Shown here one piece after another: positions 54,412 to 63,497 of a stretch of DNA of 64,000 nt (its first letter is position 1; every line of letters starts with the position of its first letter). This stretch comes from JAEUQQ01 sp963697285 (GTDB lineage: Bacteria; Acidobacteriota; Vicinamibacteria; Vicinamibacterales; JAFNAJ01). Position numbers and translations under genes: made by a program. The notes beneath the pieces were generated by a model that was not told the DNA's origin, made no database searches, and saw only the letters and a program-made list of their open reading frames with translations. The stretch is from assembly GCA_963697285.1 (NCBI GenBank), contig CAVONI010000011.1, positions 1,240,001 through 1,304,000 of the forward strand, given 5' to 3'.

Positions 54412-57285
54412 TCACGACTTCGCAATGAACGCGACCCAGCGGTCGATCAGGGCCTGGTTCGTGCCTCCCGCCGCCTTGTACATCGCGCCGTATTTCATCG
54501 CGAGCGCCCGGTCGAAGGCCGATGAGGCGACCTTGCGCCCGGCCGCGTGCGCGTCGTAGATGAGCCGAATCGCCAGGGCGCTGGCCTCCGCGTCTGACTG
54601 GTGACTGTTCAGGTACGTGGCCAGGGTCGAAAGCGCCTCGTCGCGCCGCTGCAGCGTGGCCTGGGCGGCGGCCAGCCGGGGCAGCCATGCCGCGTCGTCC
54701 GGCCAGCGGCCGCGCGCCTCGGTGAGGATCTCGATGGCCTGGCTGGCGTCACCCAACCTGAGCAACGCGTCGGTGAGCACGTCGTAGATGATGCGCGCGT
54801 CGCTCTCGGTGATCAGGGCCGTCTGCCACGCGCCCGCCGCCTCGCGATCGCGCCCGCCGGCCGCGTAGCATGCGCCGAGGTAGAAGGCCGCCGGCAGGAA
54901 GTCGTCGGCGATGCGCAACGCTTCGCGGAACTGCACGGCGGCAGGCTCGAGTTCACCCTTGCCCAGCAAGCCGAGCCCTCTCAGGAACACGACCGACAGC
55001 CGTTCGGGCGACACGTCTCGCAAGGCCGAGACCACCGCGTCGAATTCACCCCGGCGCAGCGCGGTGATCGACGTGGCCACGGCAGCGTGCGCAGGCCCCG
55101 TGTCGGCGGCGGCAAGGCGGCCCGTGAAGTAGTCGAGCGCCGCCGGTGTCAGGACGTCGGTTGTCGTGAAGGTCTTTACGAGGCTCGAGGTCTCGCCGAC
55201 GAGGAAACGAACGCGGGGAGCCTCGTTCGTGGGCACGGTGCCCACCTCGCCCGGGCTCTCCGGGGCCTCGATGGTCAGCAGTTGATGCCGGCGGCCGAGC
55301 CGTCGCCCGCCCGCGGTGATGGTCGCGACCACCACGTAGTCTCCCGGGGGCAGCAGGCTCAGGTCGAGGCGCGCCTCAGCGGTCGAACGTCCGCCGGCGT
55401 CCTTCTTCGCGGCCGGCGCCTGCGTCCGCACCATGGGTTCGCCGTCGGGCTGATCCGCGATGCCGAACGAGACGCTCGTCGGCAGGGCGTCATCGGCGCG
55501 CGGGTAGAACTCGAGATAGGCGTCGACCGTGCGTCCCCGCAGGCGTCCGTCGGCGAGCGGCGCGAGCATCTCGTCGTGCGGGCGCTCAGGATCGAGCAGC
55601 AGCAGGTCGCTCATGACGATGCCCTCGCCGTCAGCGAGCCCGGTCGAGAAGGGATGTTCGACGCTGCCCACGCGGCCCGACGCATCCACGACGGCGAGCC
55701 GGAGGTTGTAGTCGCCGGGCTTGAGACCGACCAGCGACACGTACGAGGCCGCGCCGGTGCCGCTCGACGCGGGCACGGTGAGGCGCTGCTTGTCGAGGGA
55801 GTTGCCCACCATGCGGCCGGCGGTATCGGTGATCACGTAGCCCACCTGCGTGTCGATCGGCTCGCGCACGCCACGTCCGACGTTGACGCTGATGAGCACG
55901 CGCAGACCTCCCGACTCCGACTGGCCCAGGGTGTGCGTCGAAACGCCAATCGGGAGGGCCGTTTCCACGCGGGACGATCGCAGCGCCGCCACCAGCAGGC
56001 CCACGGGGGTGTCGGCCATGGGAGCCGAGGTACCGAGCACGAAGTCGCGGCGGCTACGGACCTGCGCTCCCGGAACGGTCACGCTCACCTTGATCGTGTG
56101 AGGCTTGTTGTTCCTGTCGCCCGGCTCCGGTTCGATGCCGAGCACGTAGGTGGCCGCCGTTTCCTGGAGCACACGATCGATGGCGTTGCTGCTGCCCGAC
56201 GTGACACGGAACACGGTTCCGCCGCTGGCCGCCGCCAGGTTCTCCAGGCCCGCCGCCCACATGGACGTGTCGCGTTGCGCCGTATCGTTGGAGCGCCGGG
56301 CCGAGCCCAGGCCGGCGTCGATCATCGAGCTGTCGATCTGCAGCACGTAGATGTTGGCATTGGCGTCGGCCGCGTCCCTGGCAATCGACAGCACTTCGCC
56401 GCGCGTATCCAGGCGGCCGACCGTCCTCTCGGTCGAGAGCAGGCCCGCACTGATCACGACCAGGGTCTTGCGCTCCTGGATGGCCGCCATCCTGCTGACG
56501 ACGCTGCGGAGGCCACCCAGCGTGCGGTTCGCCTGCTGCTCTGCGCGCATCGCCATCTGCTGGGCCTCCTGGCGGACCGACTCCACGCAGGCGGGCAACT
56601 GGACACCATTCAGCGCACGGCACTCGCGATCCGACACCCCGGCGAGCACCGCGTCATTGCGTGCTTCGATCTCGAGCGCCTCGGTCAGACTGAGCGACAC
56701 GCCGAGGGCTGATGAGGCCAGCGGGTCGACCACACCCGCGAGCCGGCTCAACGCCTGGCGCGCTGCCTCGTGGTTGTTCGACGCCGACAGCGCCAGCCCG
56801 GGCGCAGGAAACGCGAGCAGGCCCACTCGATCGTGCGGTTCAAGGCGATCGATGAACCGTCGCGCGGCCTCGCCAGCGCCCCTGATCCCCGCCGACGTGA
56901 AACTGGCCTGGTCGATCGCGATGAAGATCAGCCGCCCGGGCGCCACGGGGATTTCGTGCAGTTCGTTCGAGCTGTAGGCGCGACGCACGGCGTTCGCGGC
57001 GGGGAGCGGCGTGGCCTCGCCGGCAGGCGGCGCATGTTCCACGAGTTCGGCCGACACGACGCGACGGGGACGATCGTCGACCATGACCTGGAACTGGTCG
57101 GACCGCAGCGACCTGACCGGATCGCCCGCCTTGTCGATGACGCTGACGTCGATGGTGATCAACTCGACGCCGGACTTGAATACCGGCGGCGTCTGCGCGT
57201 CAGCGCCTCGCACGGCCACCAGCGTGACGAGGCCGACGGCCAAGACGCGGGTCCACGACAGCCACAGGTGCATTCCAGGATTCAC
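54412..57285 (-). CDS. VWFA-related Acidobacterial protein with C-terminal TPR-like region, secreted
   Basis: 957 aa from a GTG at 57285 with GAGAGG upstream (an ATG at 57273 is also possible). Signal peptide to about residue 30. The N-terminal part has the typical entry VFKSGVELITIDVSVIDKAGDPVRSLRSDQFQVMVDD, then a VWA domain (LIFIAIDQASFTSAG, DRVGLLAFPAPG, KTLVVISAGL) in which the usual DxSxS metal site is replaced by DQAS. A beta region follows (residues 430-680), then helical TPR-like repeats (LGKGELEPAAVQFREALRIADD, LGACYAAGGRDREAAGAW). Last gene of a three-gene operon. Probably a periplasmic or surface interaction protein. Confidence 0.85.
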   Translation of the reverse strand: MNPGMHLWLSWTRVLAVGLVTLVAVRGADAQTPPVFKSGVELITIDVSVIDKAGDPVRSLRSDQFQVMVDDRPRRVVSAELVEHAPPAGEATPLPAANAVRRAYSSNELHEIPVAPGRLIFIAIDQASFTSAGIRGAGEAARRFIDRLEPHDRVGLLAFPAPGLALSASNNHEAARQALSRLAGVVDPLASSALGVSLSLTEALEIEARNDAVLAGVSDRECRALNGVQLPACVESVRQEAQQMAMRAEQQANRTLGGLRSVVSRMAAIQERKTLVVISAGLLSTERTVGRLDTRGEVLSIARDAADANANIYVLQIDSSMIDAGLGSARRSNDTAQRDTSMWAAGLENLAAASGGTVFRVTSGSSNAIDRVLQETAATYVLGIEPEPGDRNNKPHTIKVSVTVPGAQVRSRRDFVLGTSAPMADTPVGLLVAALRSSRVETALPIGVSTHTLGQSESGGLRVLISVNVGRGVREPIDTQVGYVITDTAGRMVGNSLDKQRLTVPASSGTGAASYVSLVGLKPGDYNLRLAVVDASGRVGSVEHPFSTGLADGEGIVMSDLLLLDPERPHDEMLAPLADGRLRGRTVDAYLEFYPRADDALPTSVSFGIADQPDGEPMVRTQAPAAKKDAGGRSTAEARLDLSLLPPGDYVVVATITAGGRRLGRRHQLLTIEAPESPGEVGTVPTNEAPRVRFLVGETSSLVKTFTTTDVLTPAALDYFTGRLAAADTGPAHAAVATSITALRRGEFDAVVSALRDVSPERLSVVFLRGLGLLGKGELEPAAVQFREALRIADDFLPAAFYLGACYAAGGRDREAAGAWQTALITESDARIIYDVLTDALLRLGDASQAIEILTEARGRWPDDAAWLPRLAAAQATLQRRDEALSTLATYLNSHQSDAEASALAIRLIYDAHAAGRKVASSAFDRALAMKYGAMYKAAGGTNQALIDRWVAFIAKS

Positions 57286-57346
57286 GTCAGACCTCTCGCA
57301 GCAAAGTCGCTCGAGCCACGTTACCACCCGCGGGCCGCACACGTCT

Positions 57347-58507
57347 TCACCCGATCACCCGGTAGCCCTGCCTGGTCCGGATCTTCACGTCGCGGCCCGG
57401 CACCTCGACCCTGATCGTCCGCCAGCGGCCGTCCTTGTGCGTGTCGGGCCGGGCGTAGCCAATCAGGTACTGGTTCGACAGCTCGTCGATGATCCGGCTG
57501 AACACCTCGTCGAGTTCGCCCAGGTCCTCGAAGAACGCGCGCCCGCCGCTCTTCTGCGCAAGGCGCTCGAGCACGCGCCGCAGCGCCTCGAGTTTCGGCG
57601 CCCGCCCCTGCCCGATCGCATAGAGCACGGCATCGCTCGCTTCGAGACGGCGCTCGGCGGCCTCGACGGGCACCCGGCTGTTGAGATCCTCGCCATCGGT
57701 GAACACCACGAGCGCGCGGCGTCCCGTCTGGCGTCCGAGTTGGTCGATCGCCTTCACGACGACGTCGTAGAGCGCGGTGCCGCCCCACGGCGCCATCCGA
57801 TCGAGGGCCTTCAAGCGCGTGGAGAGGTCGGCAGAAGGTCGCGCCAGCGTGAACACGTTGTCGTTGAACCCGAGGAGCGTCACGCTGTCGGTGGGCCTGA
57901 GCGCCGTCAGGAACTTCCGCACCGACTCCTTCACGGTCGGCATCGACGGCTGCATGCTGCCGGAGACATCCACCGCAACCATGATCTCGAGCGGGATGTT
58001 TTCGGCCAGGAAGCTCGAGATCCGCTGCGGCGCCTCGTCCTCGTACACGCGGAACGCGCTGCGTGGGAGTCCGCGGACGAACCGGCCCTTGCTGTCGGTC
58101 ACCGTCACGGTGAGCTGAACCGCCGCCACGTCGACGGTCTCCACGTACGCCACGCCCCTCGTCCGCACCGTGCGGGCGATGCGACGGCCGTCGGCGAGAT
58201 GCGCCGACGCGCGGATGGTGTGCTCGACGACCTTCGGGCCGGCGTCCCACGGGCACTCGAACGGAGGCCGCTCCATCGTGCAGACGAGCCGGCCGTCGGC
58301 AGAGACACTGACGGTGCGCACCTCGGTGCCGGCCGGCTCGATCCGGACCCTGATCGGCACCCTGCCGCTCACGTAGCCGTCATCCGGCGGTGACTCGATG
58401 ACGATCGCAGGATCGCGTGGCTGGCTGTGGACAATCCCGACGGCGATCGCCAGCACGACCGCCATCGTGGCAACGCGCGCCAACACCGGGTCACTGAATA
58501 CGCGCAC
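57347..58507 (-). CDS. VWFA-related Acidobacterial protein with intact MIDAS site, secreted
   Basis: 386 aa from a GTG at 58507 preceded by AAAGG; the start overlaps the upstream gene by 17 bp. Signal peptide or anchor at residues 10-28. Residues 35-120 form an Ig-like beta domain with one Cys pair. The VWA domain carries the complete metal site DVSGSMQ (180-186), the Thr in WGGTALYD and VVFTDGEDLNSR. It ends SNQYLIGYARPDTHKDGRWRTIRVEV, the diagnostic tail of this Acidobacterial family. It binds ligands through a divalent metal. Adjacent to a second VWA protein with a degenerate metal site, so the two may work together. Confidence 0.9.
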   Translation of the reverse strand: MRVFSDPVLARVATMAVVLAIAVGIVHSQPRDPAIVIESPPDDGYVSGRVPIRVRIEPAGTEVRTVSVSADGRLVCTMERPPFECPWDAGPKVVEHTIRASAHLADGRRIARTVRTRGVAYVETVDVAAVQLTVTVTDSKGRFVRGLPRSAFRVYEDEAPQRISSFLAENIPLEIMVAVDVSGSMQPSMPTVKESVRKFLTALRPTDSVTLLGFNDNVFTLARPSADLSTRLKALDRMAPWGGTALYDVVVKAIDQLGRQTGRRALVVFTDGEDLNSRVPVEAAERRLEASDAVLYAIGQGRAPKLEALRRVLERLAQKSGGRAFFEDLGELDEVFSRIIDELSNQYLIGYARPDTHKDGRWRTIRVEVPGRDVKIRTRQGYRVIG

Positions 58508-61500
58508 CGTCAGAACCTTTCGACACCGGCGTCAGCTGGCCACCGGTGATGACCGAGGCGAGGTAGTCGTCCATCCGGGCCGGGAGGAATCCCTGGACGT
58601 CTGACGTCATGGCCATCCAGTCGTCATCATGCGCCAGGTGCACCCGCTCGATCACGTCCTGCGTTGCCACGGCCAGGAGGGGACGGGTCAGCGCGGCAGG
58701 CAGGCCCCGCTGGTGCAGCGACTCGGCGATCAGCAGCGACACGTCGGGGACGAACGTGGCCAGCAGGCCCATGCCCCGGCGTCCGGACAGGCTCGTCCAC
58801 TGCCCCGATGCGGGAAGCCGCAGGCACGGACACCCGTCGAACGACAGGCTCGACGTCCCCCACGCCTTGAAAGCGTCGGCCGATGCACGCGGCACCCGTC
58901 CGAGCGCGAGCAGGTCACCCGCCGAGAACAGGACCGGCACGCGATCCCGCTCGTGGGCCAATGTCCATGGCAGCAACTCCCGCCGCGTGTCGTCGAGCGC
59001 TGCATCGGCGATCACGTCGGGCACCGATGCGGACGCAGACGCCAGGGCGGCAATCCGTGCCCGGCCCCGATCGAGGGCCTCGGCAACAGCCGTCATGTCG
59101 TCGTCCCGATACGCGAACACGTCGGCGAGGACCACCGCCTCGGTCAACGCGTGCTGGTCGTTCTCGGTAATCGTCGGCGGCTCCAACGGCGCCTCACTCG
59201 AGATCCTCCGCAGCGTAAACTCGCCGAGGCCGACGTCGAGTGCCAGCAGGGAGCCAGACACGCGCCAGCGGCCGCTCTCATCGCGGCCCTGGGCGGGCAT
59301 CGTCCACGGCGCACGCAGTCGCAGCCGGTCGTCGCGCTCGTCGAGACCCCAGTCGTGCTGTCGTGACGGGTCGCCGGCGACCAGCGCCGAGTTCTCGGGA
59401 TCACCCAGGCTGTACGCATACGCCAGGGACGTCAGGACCTGGCCCAGACGGCGATCGAGACCGCGTCGAAGCGGCACGGCAATGCGCTCGACCTTCGCGA
59501 GGTCTTTCGGCGCACGGATCTTCCGGAGGTCGCCAGCGGCATCGTCCACGGCCTCGGTGAACTCGCGATCCTCGTCGCGTTCGCGGGCGCCCTCGTCTGT
59601 GCGAGGTTCGACGAGCGGCCGCGCGGCCGCCTCGAGCGTCGCGATCTGCGCGGGAATCACCGATGCGTCAGGCACGCCGGCAGCGATCGCAAGCACTGCC
59701 CGGGCAAACCCCATGGCCTGGTCGAGCGACGGACCGCGCTGCCTCACGCGCACGTCCTGCATCCGCAGCAACTCGGGCGCCGCCGGGTCGAGGCGGTACT
59801 CGATGCCCTGGTACTCGAACGTGCGGTCGGGCGAGCCGACACCATCCGCACGGCGCCCCGAGAATGCGCCCAGCACGTCCGATTCCATCGGTGCGGCGTC
59901 GCCGATCCCCACGGCTGTTCCGGCCGGACGACCGATCGCCGGGAGGTATGCGATGTCGATCCATGTCGCGATGCCGCCGAGATACTCGCCGTCCTCGGAC
60001 ATCGGCACCTGGCTGAGCGAGCTGACCAGGCGACCGGCCGTGGCGACGTCGAGCACGCGACCGAGGCACGCGCGCTCGATGAGCACCAGCGCCCCCTGGT
60101 AGAGCGCGAGCGCCGTGGCCGTGCGTTCGCGGTCGCCGATGTCGCTGATCCGCTGCGCCTGTCGGAATGCCTGGGCGTAGATCTCCGGCGCCGTGATGCC
60201 GAGCCGCTCGAGCGTGTCGGCGAGTGTCCGGAAACGCCCGAAGCCGCGCATCGCGACGAACACGTCGGGCATGCTGGCGAGCGGGACACGGCCAAACACG
60301 CGCTGCGCGAACAGCCACGCTTCGGCGCGATGGCGACGGACGACGATGTTCGTCTGCAGGATCGTGCCGACCAGCCATGCGGCATCGGCCAGTCCGTCTT
60401 TCTCGAGGTCCTTGAGATCGTCGCCGCGACCGTCGGGCAGGTCGTCGCCTTCGTAGATCTTCTCCCAGAGGCGGCGCCAGGCTGGACCTGCCGGGCGCCC
60501 ATCCGGCAGCACGCCCGTGAGCAGGAGCAACTGGGCCGGATCGTACAGGCTGCGGACGAACGGCCTGACAGTGGGATTCCAGCCCGCGAGCGCCGGGGCG
60601 CACGAGGCGTAGAGCGCCTTGAATCGATCGACGCGCTCCTTGCCATCAGGCAACCACACGCCAAGGGCGAACGCCTGGCCGGGTGCGTCCATGTGCGCAA
60701 CCGCGTCGTATAACAACGCCAGGCGCCCCTCGTCCCTGCCGAGCACCTCGACGAGGAACCGGTCGGGCCTGGTCACGCGTTCGTCGGCGAGCGCTTCCCA
60801 CAGCGCCGACGCGGCGGGCGGGCCTGGCGTGATGACCCTGCCATCGCTGACGTGCAGGCTGCGGCCATACAGCGCAAGCGTCCCTGCCCTTCCCGACTCG
60901 TAGATCTCGCCGATGAGCGCCGGGGTTGCTGCCAGGTACGCGCGCGTCTGCTCGTCCATCGACGTGAGGCCGTAGTAGAGCAACGACGCCTTCCGATCGC
61001 CGAGGATCGCCGCCACCAGTGTCTCCGCCGCCCTCCCCGACGCGTCAGGTCGCACGGGCAGCGAGCGCCACACACCCTCGGGCAACGGAAGCGGCACCTC
61101 GTCGCCGGCCAGGTCGAGTGTCACGGAACCGCCGCCGTTCAACGTGGCCTCCAGCGTCGCCACGTCAACGCCCGCGGCCAGCAACCACTCGCGGCGCTGC
61201 TGGTCGCGTGGACTGGTCCCCGGCTGCATCCGATAGATGCGCTTCTCGTGCTCCAGCGACGCGCCCCACGCGCGGGCGAGTGCCTCGAGCGACTTCCGCG
61301 TGCCTTTGTCTGCCGCCCGCTCGAGCGTCACCGGCATCGCTCGCCAGGCCAGGCGCGCCTGTTCGAACTGCGCCACGGCGTCGAGGTAGCCGAGGAGTCG
61401 CCACCGACGCGCGTCGGCCGCGGGATCCACGCCCTCTGGGAGGTCGTGGACGACGCGAATGATGTCGAGCATGGCCGTGGTGCGAGGACGGGCGGGATCA

Positions 61501-61781
61501 AGGCCCGCGGCGGCCAACAGGGCGGCCGTCCCCCCAGGCACGCGCAGGCTCGCCCACCCCGGGGCCTCAACGACCGCACGATCTGCCTTGCTGGCCACTG
61601 GCGCAGACGAAGTGGCGGATTGAGGCTGCGCCGACGCAGCGCCGTGGGAGCCGGCTGCGGCAACACGGACGTCACACAGACTCGCGACGACACAGGCGAG
61701 AAGCGCAGTCCGTGCCGCAATCCCCGCATGCCGAGACGCCGTGCCGTTGCCCCTCGGGGTGGCCTGCCGCGCCGAATCCAT
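58491..61781 (-). CDS. Large secreted protein of unknown function in VWA operon
   Basis: 1096 aa from the ATG at 61781; no recognised family. A signal peptide or anchor lies near residues 20-45 (ARTALLACVVASLCDVRVAA). The rest is mainly helical and rich in Leu, Ala and Arg, with repeat-like segments (LLYYGLTSMDEQTRAYLAATP, LALLYDAVAHMDAPGQAFALG) of the form seen in solenoid proteins, including a conserved-looking phrase about daily short helices between 280 and 420. Its stop overlaps the VWA gene start by 17 bp, so it heads that operon. It probably works with the two VWA proteins outside the inner membrane. Confidence 0.65.
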   Translation of the reverse strand: MDSARQATPRGNGTASRHAGIAARTALLACVVASLCDVRVAAAGSHGAASAQPQSATSSAPVASKADRAVVEAPGWASLRVPGGTAALLAAAGLDPARPRTTAMLDIIRVVHDLPEGVDPAADARRWRLLGYLDAVAQFEQARLAWRAMPVTLERAADKGTRKSLEALARAWGASLEHEKRIYRMQPGTSPRDQQRREWLLAAGVDVATLEATLNGGGSVTLDLAGDEVPLPLPEGVWRSLPVRPDASGRAAETLVAAILGDRKASLLYYGLTSMDEQTRAYLAATPALIGEIYESGRAGTLALYGRSLHVSDGRVITPGPPAASALWEALADERVTRPDRFLVEVLGRDEGRLALLYDAVAHMDAPGQAFALGVWLPDGKERVDRFKALYASCAPALAGWNPTVRPFVRSLYDPAQLLLLTGVLPDGRPAGPAWRRLWEKIYEGDDLPDGRGDDLKDLEKDGLADAAWLVGTILQTNIVVRRHRAEAWLFAQRVFGRVPLASMPDVFVAMRGFGRFRTLADTLERLGITAPEIYAQAFRQAQRISDIGDRERTATALALYQGALVLIERACLGRVLDVATAGRLVSSLSQVPMSEDGEYLGGIATWIDIAYLPAIGRPAGTAVGIGDAAPMESDVLGAFSGRRADGVGSPDRTFEYQGIEYRLDPAAPELLRMQDVRVRQRGPSLDQAMGFARAVLAIAAGVPDASVIPAQIATLEAAARPLVEPRTDEGARERDEDREFTEAVDDAAGDLRKIRAPKDLAKVERIAVPLRRGLDRRLGQVLTSLAYAYSLGDPENSALVAGDPSRQHDWGLDERDDRLRLRAPWTMPAQGRDESGRWRVSGSLLALDVGLGEFTLRRISSEAPLEPPTITENDQHALTEAVVLADVFAYRDDDMTAVAEALDRGRARIAALASASASVPDVIADAALDDTRRELLPWTLAHERDRVPVLFSAGDLLALGRVPRASADAFKAWGTSSLSFDGCPCLRLPASGQWTSLSGRRGMGLLATFVPDVSLLIAESLHQRGLPAALTRPLLAVATQDVIERVHLAHDDDWMAMTSDVQGFLPARMDDYLASVITGGQLTPVSKGSDGARIQ

Positions 61782-61882
61782 CGCGACAGCATAGCGCGCA
61801 GTTGGCGCAGCGACGAGGGGGCGCGCCAAACCGAGGTGCACGCCTGGGGACCGGGCCGCACCCCGCACCCACTGCAGGAAGA

Positions 61883-61939
61883 CCGGGCCGCGCGGGGGCG
61901 CGGCGCGGTTCGGGGGGCCGGGCCGCGCAGGGGCGCGGC
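61883..61939. repeat. Two copies of a 22-bp GC-rich intergenic repeat
   Basis: CCGGGCCGCGCGGGGGCGCGGC (61883-61904) and the same sequence with one G-to-A change (61918-61939), 35 bp apart. Each can fold on itself, and the second continues into GCGGCCCC to make a hairpin just after the end of the gene at 61942. It may be a REP-like element or act as terminator. Confidence 0.6.
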
Positions 61940-61941
61940 CC

Positions 61942-63423
61942 CTACGTCTTCTTCTCGGTCGGGTTGGGGCCCGAGGCACGCAGGTTCGCGACGCGCTTCA
62001 GCAGGTCGAACCAGAACGGTGCGCCGAGCGAGCCGGCGAGCGCGGTGAAGAGCCACCCGATCAAGCACAGCGTGATCCCTGACACGCCCGCCACCTGCTC
62101 GGGATAGAGCGCCCCGTTCTTCCAGCCGATCGGTACCGCGGTGGCCTGGAGCGCCTTCTCGATCTGCTCGTACTGAACCTCGGGACTCGGGAGGAGGAAC
62201 ACATCGAGCGACGCGACGATGGCGGTCTCTGACGGTGGCACCGCGTAGGACGCGTCGAGGCTCACCTTCGTGCGTGTCGTGACGTGCTGCGCGGCCACGC
62301 GACACGTGACGAGCGCCTCGGCCAGGGCCCGATCACTGACGTCGGGATCGAGTGCGGCCCGATCGTCGCACGTGAGCAACGTCGACGGTCCCTCGGAGAT
62401 CTTCACCGCAACGGGCTGTCCCGCCGCATCGCCAGGCAAGCCCAGGGTGAATGCGCCGACATCCCGTGACCGCACCGATACCTTCACCGTGCTTCGCGAT
62501 GTGTCGGCGGTGACGACGCGCTGCTCGAGCACGCCGGTTCGAGCATAGGCCTCTGCCTGGGCCGCAAGCGAGCGGCGGAGTGGCTCGTTCGTCGAGAGCT
62601 CACGAAACACGTGGATGGTGTCGATGTTCAGCGCGCACGCCAACACCATCCCGATGCCCAGCTGCACGGCCATCGTCCAGCGCTTGTACCACCCCGAGAC
62701 GCTGCCCATGCTCTGGTCGAACCAGCCCTCGATAGCCTTCCTGAGGGCGTCGATGTCACCTGCCGTGTCGGCCGAGAGCGTCGTGAGGGCGCCCTCGAGA
62801 TCCGCGGAGATCGCTCCGGCTCGCTCGTGCACCGCCGCCCTCCAGTCGTCGGGAAGCGCCCCGATCGCCGCCTCGAGGACGGCGATGTGCTGTGACGCGG
62901 CTCCCGCAGTCAGGCTCGCTTGCAGGGTCTGCAGGCGTTTCTGCAGGTCGGTGGTCAGCGGTGACCCGGGCGGGAACTTCGCGGCAAGCACGCCGAGTGT
63001 CGCGGCGGCGCGCGCGGCGGCGGTGGGGTTGCCAGCCCGCACGTCGTTGAGCGTACGCCGAAGTTCCGCGTCCACCTCGCCAAGGGCAGCGTGCGGCTCA
63101 CGCAACACGTCCACCAGGGCTTTCGCGAATGTCGGAGCAGCAATGTACGAGGGCCCGCTCCGTCGACCTGGTTTCGGCTTCGACCACGAGAGCGAGCTGG
63201 GCGGCACCAGCGTGCGGATCAGCGGATGCGCGTAGATCCGGTCACGCGCCTCCTTGGCCTTGTCGCCTCCTCCCAGGAGCATCTCGATGCTGTCCCAGAG
63301 CGCGGCGCCGCGTGACCTGAACAGCGCGACGCCCATCTCCTGCACCGCGGAGACGAGCAGGCTGAACAGCACGAAGAGCAACATGAGGCCGAGGACAATC
63401 TGAACGAGCGGCGAATCCAGCAT
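61942..63423 (-). CDS. Membrane protein of unknown function
   Basis: 493 aa from the ATG at 63423, preceded by AGGAGG. Membrane helices at about residues 5-30 (VQIVLGLMLLFVLFSLLVSAV), near 255-275 (MAVQLGIGMVLACALNI) and near 455-475 (GITLCLIGWLFTALAGSLGAPFWFDLL). Between the first two lies a long helical, Ala/Leu-rich region; between the last two a beta-rich part with two Cys. The TLCLIGWLFTALAGSLGAPFWFDLLKR end is a pattern I have seen in other bacterial membrane hypotheticals. 74 bp after the partial gene at the right edge, likely the same transcript. Confidence 0.6.
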   Translation of the reverse strand: MLDSPLVQIVLGLMLLFVLFSLLVSAVQEMGVALFRSRGAALWDSIEMLLGGGDKAKEARDRIYAHPLIRTLVPPSSLSWSKPKPGRRSGPSYIAAPTFAKALVDVLREPHAALGEVDAELRRTLNDVRAGNPTAAARAAATLGVLAAKFPPGSPLTTDLQKRLQTLQASLTAGAASQHIAVLEAAIGALPDDWRAAVHERAGAISADLEGALTTLSADTAGDIDALRKAIEGWFDQSMGSVSGWYKRWTMAVQLGIGMVLACALNIDTIHVFRELSTNEPLRRSLAAQAEAYARTGVLEQRVVTADTSRSTVKVSVRSRDVGAFTLGLPGDAAGQPVAVKISEGPSTLLTCDDRAALDPDVSDRALAEALVTCRVAAQHVTTRTKVSLDASYAVPPSETAIVASLDVFLLPSPEVQYEQIEKALQATAVPIGWKNGALYPEQVAGVSGITLCLIGWLFTALAGSLGAPFWFDLLKRVANLRASGPNPTEKKT

Positions 63424-63497
63424 GACGTCCTCCTCGAGCACGCGCTCACACGACCGCGGGCAGGCACCCGCGGCCGTCGATCGCCCTGTCGTACGTG

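Noticed and set aside
54601..56712. 703-aa + strand frame opposite the VWA gene
   Set aside because: Antisense shadow without start signal or recognisable motif.
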